Assembly (NCBI GenBank): GCA_965368585.1
Contig: CBDUNM010000100.1
Span: forward strand, 1 to 19,568
DNA from: JARRQB01 sp965368585
Lineage (GTDB): Bacteria; Pseudomonadota; Gammaproteobacteria; Chromatiales; Chromatiaceae
Direction of reading: 5' to 3'
DNA: 19,568 nt
Under the pieces are notes generated by a model. That model saw only the letters and a program-made list of their open reading frames with translations. It ran no database searches and had not been told where the DNA came from. This document shows positions 1 to 8,220 of this stretch, in pieces; positions within the stretch are counted from its first letter, which is position 1; every line of letters starts with the position of its first letter. Position numbers and translations under genes: made by a program.

Positions 1-33
1 ACCCCGGGTGATCGCTTGCCCGGGGTCACCCGG
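1..33. repeat. Overlapping inverted repeats at window edge
   Basis: Two mutually exclusive hairpins can form here. ACCCCGGG (1-8) pairs with CCCGGGGT (19-26), and CCGGGTGA (4-11) pairs with TCACCCGG (26-33). No T-run follows on either strand inside the window, so this is not a clear intrinsic terminator. It may be part of a larger structure cut off by the window edge. Confidence 0.4.
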
Positions 34-365
34 CCCAAGCGGACGATCTCGTATATCCGGACGCGCTTTTTTGTATGCCGCCAAGGCCGGCTTGCGTATC
101 GCGTTCACCTCGATATTCCCTGCCACCAAGCGTTGCCAAAACCGGCGGTATCGCGAGCGTTGTTTGGCCGTAGGTGAAAAATCAGGTCGGGTATGCTCCT
201 GTCGAACATGGCCACACGCGTGCCGAATCGATCGATTGTGCAGGTCGCACCGTTCATTTTCCGACAGGGATAGTTCAATTGGTGTGCATGTCAGCTCGAT
301 CTCGGTCGATCTCCGGGCGCATGAAAGCGGGAGCAGCAGGCGGGGCAGCGGCGCGGGCGTCGCGC
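34..365. other. Region without a convincing gene
   Basis: Open frames exist on both strands but none has a start with a ribosome binding site or a recognisable domain. One minus-strand frame is open from about position 185 to the left edge and contains a basic, protein-like stretch (RYRRFWQRLVAGNIEVNAIR). Without a start or an end I cannot call it a gene. It could be a gene remnant or the edge of one continuing to the left. Confidence 0.3.
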
Positions 366-396
366 AAAAAAAGGCTCTCTGATTCGCTTCACAGCC
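366..396 (-). terminator. Possible intrinsic terminator after the yhhJ-like gene
   Basis: On the minus strand a short stem (AGCC at 393-396 with GGCT at 373-376) is followed directly by seven T residues (366-372). The stem is only 4-5 bp and overlaps the stop codon of the upstream gene, so it would be weak. Its position at the end of a long co-directional run fits termination. Confidence 0.35.
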
Positions 397-1513
397 GGCT
401 CAGGGTAACGGTGCGACGGAAGCGCGCCAGTGCGGCCGCGAAGGCCAGTGCGCCGATCGCAGCGGTGGCCAGCAGTTGAGGCCACACGATAGCGATTCCG
501 GCGCCGCGAAAAAGCACCGACTGACTGAACGCCACGAAGTGCGTTGTGGGTGACACCAGCATCAACCGCTGCAGGAACTCGGGCATGGCGTCGAGCGGGG
601 TGTTGGCGCCGGACAGCATGTACATCACCAGAAATACCGGAATGGACAGCAGACCGAACTGAGGCATGCTGCGTGCCAGCGTCGCCAGCAGTATACCGAT
701 GGCCGTCAGCGATGCGAGATAGGCGGCCAGCCCGGTCAGGAACAGCGGGATCGACCCGGCGAGCGGGACGTCCAGCACGCCGCGCACGACGATCAAGACC
801 GACAGCGTGGCGGCCACCAGGATGACCGCCGCGTTGGCCCATATCTTGGCCAGCATGATCTCGGCGGCGCTCAGCGGCATAATCAGCAGATGCTCGATGG
901 TGCCGTGTTCGCGTTCACGGATCAGCGCCGCGCCGGTGAGAAGGATGCCCAGCAGGGTACTCATGTTGACCAGCTGCATCACCGCCATGAACCAGGTCGA
1001 GTCGCCGTTCGGGTTGAACGCCAGGCGGGCGACTGCGGTGACCGGCAGCTCGGGATCGATCGGATAGTCGGCCAGATAGTCGCGCGCCTCCCGGGCAAGG
1101 ACCTGCTCGATGTAGCGCGCGCCGGCGCCTGCGTGGGCCATCGCGGTGGCATCGATATTGACCTGGACGGCGGGTGTTCCGCCCTCGCTCAGTTCGGCCT
1201 GAAAGCGCGGCGGGATGTCGATCACAAAGGTATAGTAGCCGGCGTCCATCGCCGGGTCGATCTCCTGGATACCGATGTGGGCCGGCGGCTGGAAATAGGG
1301 CTGGTGCAGGCTGTCGACGATGCGGCGCGAGAGCTGGGAGCCGTCTTCGTCGATCACGGCCACGGAGGCATTGACCAGCTCCAGCTTCACCCCGCGCGCC
1401 GGTGCGACGATGGAAAAAGTAAAGGCATAGATGATCAACAGCACCAGCACCGGGTCGTGGCGCAGGCTGATCATCTCCTTGATCCCCAGGCGATAGACGT
1501 TTGTCAGCCGCAT
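389..1513 (-). CDS. yhhJ: ABC-2 type permease, YhhJ-like
   Basis: This is an inner-membrane permease of the ABC-2 family, 374 aa, close to the 375 aa I recall for E. coli YhhJ. It has one N-terminal membrane helix (about residues 16-36). A large periplasmic domain follows (about 37-175). A C-terminal group of roughly five helices starts near the motif FMAVMQLVNMSTLLGILLTG and includes the conserved IREREHGTIEHLL loop. The start is the ATG at 1513: AGGAG sits 8 bases upstream, and only one base separates it from the stop of the rbbA-like gene. A longer in-frame ORF reaches 1570 but lies inside rbbA. It probably pairs with the permease half of the RbbA-like protein to form the export channel. 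The substrate is unknown. The last bases overlap a possible terminator. Confidence 0.85.
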   Translation of the reverse strand: MRLTNVYRLGIKEMISLRHDPVLVLLIIYAFTFSIVAPARGVKLELVNASVAVIDEDGSQLSRRIVDSLHQPYFQPPAHIGIQEIDPAMDAGYYTFVIDIPPRFQAELSEGGTPAVQVNIDATAMAHAGAGARYIEQVLAREARDYLADYPIDPELPVTAVARLAFNPNGDSTWFMAVMQLVNMSTLLGILLTGAALIREREHGTIEHLLIMPLSAAEIMLAKIWANAAVILVAATLSVLIVVRGVLDVPLAGSIPLFLTGLAAYLASLTAIGILLATLARSMPQFGLLSIPVFLVMYMLSGANTPLDAMPEFLQRLMLVSPTTHFVAFSQSVLFRGAGIAIVWPQLLATAAIGALAFAAALARFRRTVTLSRL

Positions 1514-1514
1514 T

Positions 1515-4256
1515 TCAACGCTCCTGGCCTGGCAGCAGCAGTCGGCCGAGTACAAAGAAGCCCAGCGCAAATGCCGCCAGCACCAGATAGTCCAGCCAAA
1601 GGTCGTAGATCGTCAGCCCCTTGGTGAAGCTGCCGACGCTGATGTGATTGAACCAGGCGCTCGGAAAGCCGAAGCCCATGATCCGCGCGGGCCCGCTCAG
1701 CGAAGAGACCGGGACCAGCATGCCGGAGAACAGGATCGTCGGAATGACGCTGATGATCGAGGTCAAGAAGATCGCCGCGATCTGGGTGCGCATGAAGGTC
1801 GATATCAGCAGCCCGAGCCCGGTGCTGGCGAACACGAAAAGCATCGCGCCCAGCGACAGGGCCGAGAGGCTGCCTTGCATCGGCAGCCGGAACTGCAGCA
1901 GGGCCTGCAGCAACAGGATCAGGTAACCGAGCAGGGCCAGGCCGACGTAGGGCAGCTGTTTGCCGAGCAGGAATTCGGCGCTTTTCGTCGGCGTCGCGTA
2001 GTAATTGGTGATGGAGCCCAGTTCCTTTTCCCGTACCACGCCGACAGCGGTCATCGTGGCCGGAATCATGATCAGCAGCAGCATCATGATTCCGGGCACC
2101 ATGGCATACACGCTCTCGAAAGCCTGGTTATAGCGGAAGCGCGTCTCGATCTCGATCGGCGGCTGCGGCAGGTCGCCGGCGTCACTTTCCGGCGATTGCA
2201 GATAGATCTGATGGACACCCTGCACATAGCCGCGGATGGTGTCACCGCGGAACGGGACTGCGCCGTCTATCCAGAAAGCGATTTCGGTGGGTCCGCCACG
2301 CTTGCGCGCGCGGCCGAACCCGGGCGGGATCTCGATCGCGACGGTGAGATCGCCGGCTGTCAGGCGTCTGTGCATGTCCGCGTCGTCAGCGATGTCGCGC
2401 TGTTGTTCGAAGTAGCGTGAGCCTGCGAACTGCTCAAGGTATACGCGGCTCTGCGGACTGCGGTCCCGGTCCAATACCGCATAGCGGATGTTCTCTACGT
2501 CGAAGGAGATGCCATAGCCCATGGCGATCATCAGCAGCAGCGGGCCAAGCAGCGCGAAGGCCAGTCGGATCGGGTCGCGACGCAGCTCCTTGGCCTCACG
2601 GTGGGTATAGGCCCACAATCGCCTCGCCGAAAACCCGGTCGAGCCGCCGGATGCCGGGCCTGCCGTGCAGGCGGCAGGCGCTTCGTCGATATCCTCGCTG
2701 GCGACCTCGGTCCCCGTCTCGTGCTCGATATACGCAATAAAGGCGTCGTCGAGTGAATCCGTTGCGTGGGCCTGCTGCAGTTCGCCGGGGGTGCCCTGCG
2801 CCAACACCTTACCGGCGTGCATCAGCGACAGGCGATCGCAGCGCGCGGCCTCGTTCATGAAATGGGTCGAGATGAAGATGGTGACGCCGTGCCGCCGCGA
2901 CAGATCCGCGAGCAGCGACCAGAATTGATCGCGCGCGACCGGGTCGACGCCCGAGGTGGGTTCGTCCAGGATCAGAAGTTCCGGCTCATGGATCATCGCG
3001 ACCGCCAGCGACAGGCGCTGACGCACGCCCAACGGCAGTTCCTGGGCGCGCTGGTCACGGTACTTTTCCAGCCCGAAGCGCTCGGTGAGCAGCGCGGTGC
3101 GTTCGCGCCGGCGGTCGTTTCCCAGGTTGTACAGGCGGGCGTGCAGGTCCAGGTTCTGGCGTACGCTCAGTTCAGCGTACAGCGAAAAGGACTGCGACAT
3201 GAAGCCCAGTTGACGGCGCAGCGCCGCATCATGGTGATCGACCGGCCTGTCGAACACCCAGGCCTCGCCTTCGGTCGCCGGCAGCAGCCCGGTGAGCATA
3301 CGCATGGTCGTGGTCTTGCCGCTGCCGTTGGAGCCGAGAAAGCCGAAGATTTCGCCCTTGCGGATCTCGAGCGTCACGCCGTCCACCGCGGTGAAGTCAC
3401 CGAAGCGCCGCGTCAGTTTCTCGGCCCTTATCGCGGGCGGGCCATCGTCCTGCTTTGACTCGCGCGGCGGTACGATCTCGCGGCGGTGGCCGTGCCGCCG
3501 TTTTTCCGGCAGCAGGGCGACGAATACCGCCTCCATGTCCGTCCGGTCCGTCTGCTGTTTGAGCGCCTGTGCGGTGCCGGCAGCCAAGACGCGGCCATCG
3601 TCGATCGCCACCAGGGTGTCGAAGCGCTCGGCCTCTTCCATGTAGGCCGTCGATACCAGGATGCTCATGTCGGGACGGCGTCGGCGCAGGCGTGCGATGA
3701 ACTCCCAGAAGCGGCGCCGGGACAGCGGATCCACGCCGGTCGTCGGCTCATCAAGGATCAGCAGATCGGGCTCGTGGATCAGCGCGCAGCACAGCCCCAG
3801 CTTCTGCTTCATACCGCCGGAAAGTTTCATCACCGGGCGCTCGGTGAACTCGGTGAGGCCGGTCGCCGCGGTGAGTTCCCCGATACGCTCGCGGCGCGTC
3901 TGCGCATCCTGGCCGAACAGGCGGCCGAAGAAATCGAGATTCTCGCGCACCGACAGCGTGGCGTAGAGATTGCGTCCCAGTCCCTGCGGCATGTAAGCGA
4001 TACGGCGTTTGATCTGTCTGCGTTGTTTCCGGTCGCCAAGGTCGGTGCCGAGCACCTGTATCCGCCCTTTCTGCAGGCGGCGGACACCGGCCACAAGACC
4101 GAGCAGCGTGGACTTGCCGACACCGTCCGGGCCGATCAGGCCACTCATGCAACCAGAGGGCAGGGCCAGGTCGATGCCGTCGAGCGCCCGGGTGTCGCGG
4201 TAGCGGTGACGAACGCCGCTCAGTTCGACGACGGGTTCGATTCGCTTTTCTTCCAT
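1515..4256 (-). CDS. rbbA: RbbA-type fused ABC transporter (two ATPase domains plus ABC-2 permease)
   Basis: This is a 913-aa fusion of two nucleotide-binding domains and one ABC-2 permease, the architecture of RbbA/YhiH (about 911 aa in E. coli). The first ATPase has Walker A GPDGVGKST (about 42-50), signature LSGGMKQK (about 145-152) and Walker B LLILDEPTTGVDP. Its switch position reads STAYMEEA and has no His. The second has Walker A GSNGSGKTT (about 308), a degenerate signature LPLGVRQRLSL (about 407), Walker B LLILDEPTSGVDP and an intact ISTHFMNEA switch. The permease begins near residue 545 with a periplasmic loop, then about five helices. The preferred start is ATG 4256 (MEEKRIEP), overlapping the adaptor gene by 37 bases. 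A GTG at 4289 would add 11 residues. Neither start has a good ribosome binding site, suggesting translational coupling. E. coli RbbA is described as ribosome-associated, but a drug or lipid export role is equally likely here. Confidence 0.88.
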   Translation of the reverse strand: MEEKRIEPVVELSGVRHRYRDTRALDGIDLALPSGCMSGLIGPDGVGKSTLLGLVAGVRRLQKGRIQVLGTDLGDRKQRRQIKRRIAYMPQGLGRNLYATLSVRENLDFFGRLFGQDAQTRRERIGELTAATGLTEFTERPVMKLSGGMKQKLGLCCALIHEPDLLILDEPTTGVDPLSRRRFWEFIARLRRRRPDMSILVSTAYMEEAERFDTLVAIDDGRVLAAGTAQALKQQTDRTDMEAVFVALLPEKRRHGHRREIVPPRESKQDDGPPAIRAEKLTRRFGDFTAVDGVTLEIRKGEIFGFLGSNGSGKTTTMRMLTGLLPATEGEAWVFDRPVDHHDAALRRQLGFMSQSFSLYAELSVRQNLDLHARLYNLGNDRRRERTALLTERFGLEKYRDQRAQELPLGVRQRLSLAVAMIHEPELLILDEPTSGVDPVARDQFWSLLADLSRRHGVTIFISTHFMNEAARCDRLSLMHAGKVLAQGTPGELQQAHATDSLDDAFIAYIEHETGTEVASEDIDEAPAACTAGPASGGSTGFSARRLWAYTHREAKELRRDPIRLAFALLGPLLLMIAMGYGISFDVENIRYAVLDRDRSPQSRVYLEQFAGSRYFEQQRDIADDADMHRRLTAGDLTVAIEIPPGFGRARKRGGPTEIAFWIDGAVPFRGDTIRGYVQGVHQIYLQSPESDAGDLPQPPIEIETRFRYNQAFESVYAMVPGIMMLLLIMIPATMTAVGVVREKELGSITNYYATPTKSAEFLLGKQLPYVGLALLGYLILLLQALLQFRLPMQGSLSALSLGAMLFVFASTGLGLLISTFMRTQIAAIFLTSIISVIPTILFSGMLVPVSSLSGPARIMGFGFPSAWFNHISVGSFTKGLTIYDLWLDYLVLAAFALGFFVLGRLLLPGQER

Positions 4257-5290
4257 GGCGGCAACTTGGGCATCAGGTGGTCCGGCCACGCGACGTCAGC
4301 ATCCAGGCGGACATAGGCGACGCCGGGAACGCCTGTCTTCACCAGGGGCTCATAGCGGGCGAGCAGGTCGGGCGCGATCTGCAGTTTGACCCGGAAAGAG
4401 AGCTTTTCGCGCGCGCTGCGCGTCTCGACCTGCTTCGGCGTGAACTGGGCGCGCGACGCGACGAACGAGACCCGCGCTGGGATCACGTACTCGGGCGCGG
4501 CATCCAGCACGATCCGTGCCTCGGCTTTGAGCGGGACGCGCCCGACAACGGTCTCCGGCAGAAAGATGACCATGTAGACATCGCCCAGATCGAGCAGCGT
4601 CAGTACCTTGCCGCCCACGCCGACGATCTCGCCGGGTTCGGCAAGACGGTACAGGACGCGGCCGCTGCGCGGCGCGCGCAAGGCCGCGTCATCGATGTCG
4701 ACGCCGATCCTTTCGATACTGGCCTCGGCCGCCTCGATGGCCGCCTCCGAGGCCACGACCTGTACCTGGGCGGCACGTAGTGCCGCTTCGAAGGTACGCA
4801 CATTGGTGCGGGATTGGTCCACCGATTCCTCCGAAACATACTGGCCCTCGGTCGAGAGGCGCCGCAGGCGCTTGAATTCGCGGCGGGCGAATTCGAGCTC
4901 GCTGTTGCGCTGCGCCAGCAGCGCCTTGGCGTGCTCGGTCTCCTGACGCGAACGCCGCAGCTCGGCCTTCGCCTGGCGCAGTTGCGCCTCGAGACTCTCG
5001 GTGTCGATATAGGCCACGATGCTGTCGGCCTCGACCCTGTCGCCTTCGCGGGGGCGCACCTGAGTCAGGCGACCGGCGAGCCTGCTGGCGACGTCGACCT
5101 CGGTTGCCTCGATACGCCCATTGCTGCTGGCGATTCCCTCCGGCAGCGTCTGATCGGCGAAAATCGTCCGCAGGATTCCCGTGCACCCGTCGGGTCCACC
5201 CGTCTGCAGCCAACAGAATACCGCTGCACCGAACGCCAGCAGGACGAAGGCGAGTACGGGGATGACCAGCCAGTTGCGGCGTGTCGACAT
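4220..5290 (-). CDS. yhiI: HlyD-family membrane fusion (adaptor) protein, YhiI-like
   Basis: This is the periplasmic adaptor of an ABC export system, 356 aa, essentially the length of E. coli YhiI. It has an N-terminal anchor helix (about residues 8-28, VIPVLAFVLLAFGAAVFCWL). A lipoyl/barrel half follows (GRIEATEVDVASRLAGRL, then REGDRVEADSIVAYID). Next is a long coiled-coil hairpin (about 105-200, rich in Ala, Glu, Arg and Gln). The second lipoyl half is ALRAPRSGRVLYRLAEPGEI, followed by a beta-barrel (about 240-330). The start at ATG 5290 has GAGGA about 9 bases upstream. The 3' end overlaps the rbbA-like gene, and the yhhJ-like gene follows that, reproducing the yhiI-rbbA-yhhJ order. The adaptor would bridge the inner-membrane pump to a TolC-type outer-membrane channel, which is not encoded in this window. 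Confidence 0.88.
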   Translation of the reverse strand: MSTRRNWLVIPVLAFVLLAFGAAVFCWLQTGGPDGCTGILRTIFADQTLPEGIASSNGRIEATEVDVASRLAGRLTQVRPREGDRVEADSIVAYIDTESLEAQLRQAKAELRRSRQETEHAKALLAQRNSELEFARREFKRLRRLSTEGQYVSEESVDQSRTNVRTFEAALRAAQVQVVASEAAIEAAEASIERIGVDIDDAALRAPRSGRVLYRLAEPGEIVGVGGKVLTLLDLGDVYMVIFLPETVVGRVPLKAEARIVLDAAPEYVIPARVSFVASRAQFTPKQVETRSAREKLSFRVKLQIAPDLLARYEPLVKTGVPGVAYVRLDADVAWPDHLMPKLPPWKKSESNPSSN

Positions 5291-5326
5291 CGTAGAATCC
5301 TCAATCGATCAGCAAACCAAGCGGCA

Positions 5327-6256
5327 TCATGGAGTGAAGCAATCGCCGTCGTCGGCAAATGCCAGAGGGCCTTGATAGTGTTTTCGGATGTTCGATTCAG
5401 TGTCTGACTCGACGCCCAAGGTGCGCTGCATGCGATGCGACAGCACCAGTTGTTTGACTTTCGCCTGGGCGGCGATTCGGCCTATCACCGAAGGCGGCAT
5501 ATGCAGGTTGCGCGCCGGGCCCTTCGCATCCTCGGGTACGGCATTGTGCGCCACGAGCAGATCGGCATCTTCGGCAAGCTTCTCCAGAGTGTGCTTTTCG
5601 CCGTTCATGTCGCCGCTGAATACCAACACCTTGTCGCCGACGTCAACACGCCAGGCCAACGCCGGTATCGGGCCATGATGCACCGGAACTGCAGTCAGGC
5701 GCAGACCGTCCGCTTCCATCGCCTGCTGTTGCTCGTTGCCGTGCGCGGACAGCGACCGAGGCTGCAGACGGTAAGACGCTTCGCCATTCAGGTAATCACC
5801 GAGGTAACGAAAGGCGCCTTGGCGTTCGCCGAACAGGTCTTTGGCGAAGGTTTCGGTATCCGGCATCAAACGGTTTCCGGTCGGACCGAACAACGGCAAA
5901 TCGCGCGCTCGGTCATTGAAGAACGACGCTTTGACCAGGCCAGGCAGGTCGGCACTGTGATCGACATGCAGATGACTGAGCAGGATGGCGTCCAGATCCT
6001 CGATGCGAGCGCCACTGTGTTCGAACGTGAGCAAACTCCCGGTACCCATATCCAGCAACACGCGGGCCTTGCCGTCCTGCCACACCAGGTAACCGCTGGA
6101 CGCCCGTTGGTCGGTCAGCTCGGGCCCGCCGGAGCCAAGCACCTGCAAGGCGACACCCTGCTCGCCGCAGCTTCGCGCATGCGCGCTGTGAATCGGCGCC
6201 AACAGCGCAAGCGTAGCGATCAGGAAAATCGTGGTGGTGGATATCGGGTAGAGCAT
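5327..6256 (-). CDS. Secreted metallo-beta-lactamase-fold hydrolase (RNase Z/arylsulfatase-like)
   Basis: This is a 309-aa MBL-fold protein with a signal peptide (about residues 1-28, helix TTTIFLIATLALLAPIHSAHA), so it probably acts in the periplasm. Metal ligands are visible in order: HLHVDH (95-100), HH in AVPVHHGPIP (about 193-194), D in FSGDMNG (216) and H in VLSHRM (274). The opening VLGSGGP and the overall layout resemble RNase Z-like and arylsulfatase-type members more than class B beta-lactamases. The substrate cannot be read from the sequence. The start is ATG 6256, preceded by AGGAAG. An in-frame ATG at 6298 lacks a binding site and would disrupt the signal peptide. It lies 36 bases upstream of the HlyD gene and 38 bases downstream of the cytochrome pseudogene. 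Confidence 0.8.
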   Translation of the reverse strand: MLYPISTTTIFLIATLALLAPIHSAHARSCGEQGVALQVLGSGGPELTDQRASSGYLVWQDGKARVLLDMGTGSLLTFEHSGARIEDLDAILLSHLHVDHSADLPGLVKASFFNDRARDLPLFGPTGNRLMPDTETFAKDLFGERQGAFRYLGDYLNGEASYRLQPRSLSAHGNEQQQAMEADGLRLTAVPVHHGPIPALAWRVDVGDKVLVFSGDMNGEKHTLEKLAEDADLLVAHNAVPEDAKGPARNLHMPPSVIGRIAAQAKVKQLVLSHRMQRTLGVESDTESNIRKHYQGPLAFADDGDCFTP

Positions 6257-6294
6257 GGCGCTTCCTGCCTCCGCGTTTTGCACACTGACCGAAC

Positions 6295-6847
6295 TCATTG
6301 CAACGCCCGCGCCGGGGCGTATTTGGCGTGAAGGAGAGAGCCATGGTGCAGCACCATGCCGTCGAGCGCAAATCTTCGAACCTTCCGCGTGCAGATCATT
6401 ACGTCGCTCAGCGGCGGCGGTGGCGTACCGTTCTCGCTATGACGGAAGCAGCCCGGGATACGCGCCTCGCTGATGTTGACCATCCTGTTCTTGGAGCGGT
6501 ACTTCGGGTACTCGATACAGGCCGCTCCCATCGGCGCGGATTCGGCTGGACGCCCCCGGGTCGAGGTGGCAAATGACGCAATCGAGGTCATTGCCCGCAC
6601 CATCCCGGGCATATTCTTGCGTCTGCACGAAGACCTCCGCGCCCACCAGCACCATCTTGCCGAATTCGTCGTCCGTGCTGTGACAGGCGACGCAGCCGGT
6701 AGCGCCTTGGCCGTTGCCGAGCACTGCGATCTGGCGACCCTGATCCTGCCCGGTGTTTGATCCCGATTGAGCAAGTGCAGGCGTAGTCGCCAGCGACGCA
6801 GCCAACATTGCCGTGACTACGGTACCACTTGCCTTGTGGAACTGCAT
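6295..6847 (-). pseudogene. Frameshifted secreted cytochrome c with two CxxCH motifs (SoxA/TsdA-like)
   Basis: The reading frame starts at ATG 6847 with AGGAGT 9 bases upstream. It encodes a signal peptide (about 1-26, ending TPALAQ) and two heme motifs, CVACH (52-56) and CVICH (90-94). Straight after DCVICHLDPG the frame loses sense. Removing one G from the G5 run on the minus strand (6553-6557 on the plus strand) restores a sensible continuation (RPAESAPMGAACIEYPKY), then NISEARIPGCFRHSENG. That continuation recalls the SoxA/thiosulfate dehydrogenase group of cytochromes. It runs to a TGA at 6295, although the last 35 or so residues look less family-like. As printed the protein is broken. 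A homopolymer sequencing error is a real alternative. A role in periplasmic electron transfer, perhaps of sulfur compounds, is inference. Confidence 0.65.
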
Positions 6848-6875
6848 TGATTCGACTCCTGTATTTCCTGCCTTG

Positions 6876-7055
6876 TCAGCGATAGCCCGGCACATCGCCT
6901 TCGTGCGGTTCGATGATTGAATCGCGTTGGGCCGGCGAGTCCACCTCCCATTCAGGGCCGCGCGCCCTTTCCCATGCCTTGGCCGCGGCCGGTTCTCCCA
7001 GGCGCACGGTACGCAACACCGCGAACACGAAAAACAATTGCACAATACCGCACAT
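6876..7055 (-). pseudogene. C-terminal fragment resembling cytochrome c oxidase subunit I
   Basis: This is a 59-aa reading frame. It starts with a half membrane helix (IVQLFFVFAVLRTVRLGEPA) followed by AWERARGPEWEVDSPA. The pattern of a last helix, a basic RTxR turn, then W...EW...SP is what I know from the C-terminus of heme-copper oxidase subunit I (CtaD). The catalytic core is absent, because an unrelated phosphatase gene ends at 7061. The ATG at 7055 is five bases past that stop and has no good ribosome binding site. It is either a leftover of a lost oxidase gene or a small membrane protein with a chance resemblance. The neighbouring cytochrome c fits the first reading. Confidence 0.5.
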
Positions 7056-7060
7056 GCAGG

Positions 7061-8110
7061 CTAGGGTCCTGTCGCCTGTGCTTCGGCGGGCTCCGCTTTT
7101 TTGGCGGGCGTCAGCCACCCTCGGTCCTGGGCGTGCGATACGAAACCCTCGGTGTCGTTCGACACGACAAAGTCAATGCCGAGCGCAGCAAGCAGTCTTT
7201 TCATGTTGCGCAGTTCTTGCGTGCGTTGGGCGCTCAGCGCGAGGTCGCGTATGTATATGGCGCTGATGCGCGCGGGATACCGATTGGCGACGTCGGTGTA
7301 AACCTCGGGATCGCGCTGGCCGCTGTCCCCGATCAGAACGACCGGCAGATCGGGGAATGCCTGCAGTGCGCTATCGATCATGCGCGCCTTGTGATCTTCG
7401 GCACGCCGCGGCAGGGGGTGTCGCCAGGAGATGCCCCAATCGCGCAGCAGAAGCACGGGTCCGACAGGAATGCTGTGCTGTTTGAAAAACGCCTCGAGCA
7501 TGGGATATATGCTCCAAGGGCTGCGCGAGACATACAGCATCGGGTTGCGACACTGCCCGCCCGCACCCTGGTGCAATCGACGCAGGAAGGCGTCCATGTC
7601 CGGGAAAGGCCCGCGCTCGTTCGAGTCGGTGAAATACAGATGCCAGAGCATTTTTAGCTTATTGGCGACGCCGGTGTGCACGATGGTGTCGTCGATATCG
7701 CTGATGACAAGGCGCTCCGCGCTTCGTGGCGTAGTCAGAATTTCGCCAGCGGCTTCAATGGGCCGCGCGCACGACGCGTGCGTCGCCTTGCAACTGTAAT
7801 TGATCCATAACTCATCTCGGTAAACGCTGCCGTCCACCGCGTGGCAGCTGAAGAAATAGCCGTGGCGGTCGGTCTTCGCATGCCAGGTCATATCGCAACA
7901 AGTCAATTCAATATCGGCGCTCGGGACTCGTCGGCTTATCAACAGACGCCACGCGTCCTTCAAGCGACGTCGTGAGCCGCCGGTGCGCCATTCGGGAACC
8001 AATTGAGATTCAAAATGGACGCGGCCCGCGACGCAAACGGCACGAACACCGCCGAAGCCTCGAAACAGAGTCACGTCGAGTTTTGCTTCAGCCACGGCGG
8101 TGCCCGTCAA
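7061..8110 (-). CDS. App1-family phosphatase (DUF2183)
   Basis: This is a 349-aa protein of the App1/phosphatidate phosphatase-like family, a branch of the HAD superfamily. The catalytic DxDxT motif is ISDIDDTIVHTG (D138, D140, T142). Downstream come YVSRSPWS (about 193-200), a basic RRAEDHKARMI with the conserved Lys (about 241) and LIGDSGQRDPEVY (about 259-271), which supplies the acidic motif. The N-terminal part (TLFRGFGGV, then GRV) is a small beta domain typical of bacterial members. No signal peptide is visible. The frame is closed by TAA three codons upstream, so the start must be TTG 8110 or GTG 8095. Neither is strong, so the N-terminus may be slightly trimmed. Yeast App1 dephosphorylates phosphatidic acid; the bacterial substrate is not established. 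Confidence 0.8.
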   Translation of the reverse strand: MTGTAVAEAKLDVTLFRGFGGVRAVCVAGRVHFESQLVPEWRTGGSRRRLKDAWRLLISRRVPSADIELTCCDMTWHAKTDRHGYFFSCHAVDGSVYRDELWINYSCKATHASCARPIEAAGEILTTPRSAERLVISDIDDTIVHTGVANKLKMLWHLYFTDSNERGPFPDMDAFLRRLHQGAGGQCRNPMLYVSRSPWSIYPMLEAFFKQHSIPVGPVLLLRDWGISWRHPLPRRAEDHKARMIDSALQAFPDLPVVLIGDSGQRDPEVYTDVANRYPARISAIYIRDLALSAQRTQELRNMKRLLAALGIDFVVSNDTEGFVSHAQDRGWLTPAKKAEPAEAQATGP

Positions 8111-8220
8111 GCATGGTTATCGAATCGCCCAATTCGTCGCCAATTCTCCGCAGTACCGGTCCATGCGTTTGCTGCCTGCAACCTGCGCGGCCTCCGCGGT
8201 CAAGCGCGAGCACGGTCGGA

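Noticed and set aside
890..1627. Long plus-strand ORF of 245 codons
   Set aside because: It lies wholly opposite the ABC permease genes, whose domains are clear. Composition and lack of motifs mark it as a shadow frame of GC-rich coding sequence.
2531..2737. Short ORFs inside the rbbA-like gene
   Set aside because: They overlap the linker between the second ATPase and the permease of an intact fusion protein and have no start signals.
3120..3420. Degenerate signature LPLG in the second ATPase domain as a sign of decay
   Set aside because: YbhF/RbbA-type double ATPases commonly carry this form in the second domain, and the Walker motifs and switch His are intact, so it is a family trait.
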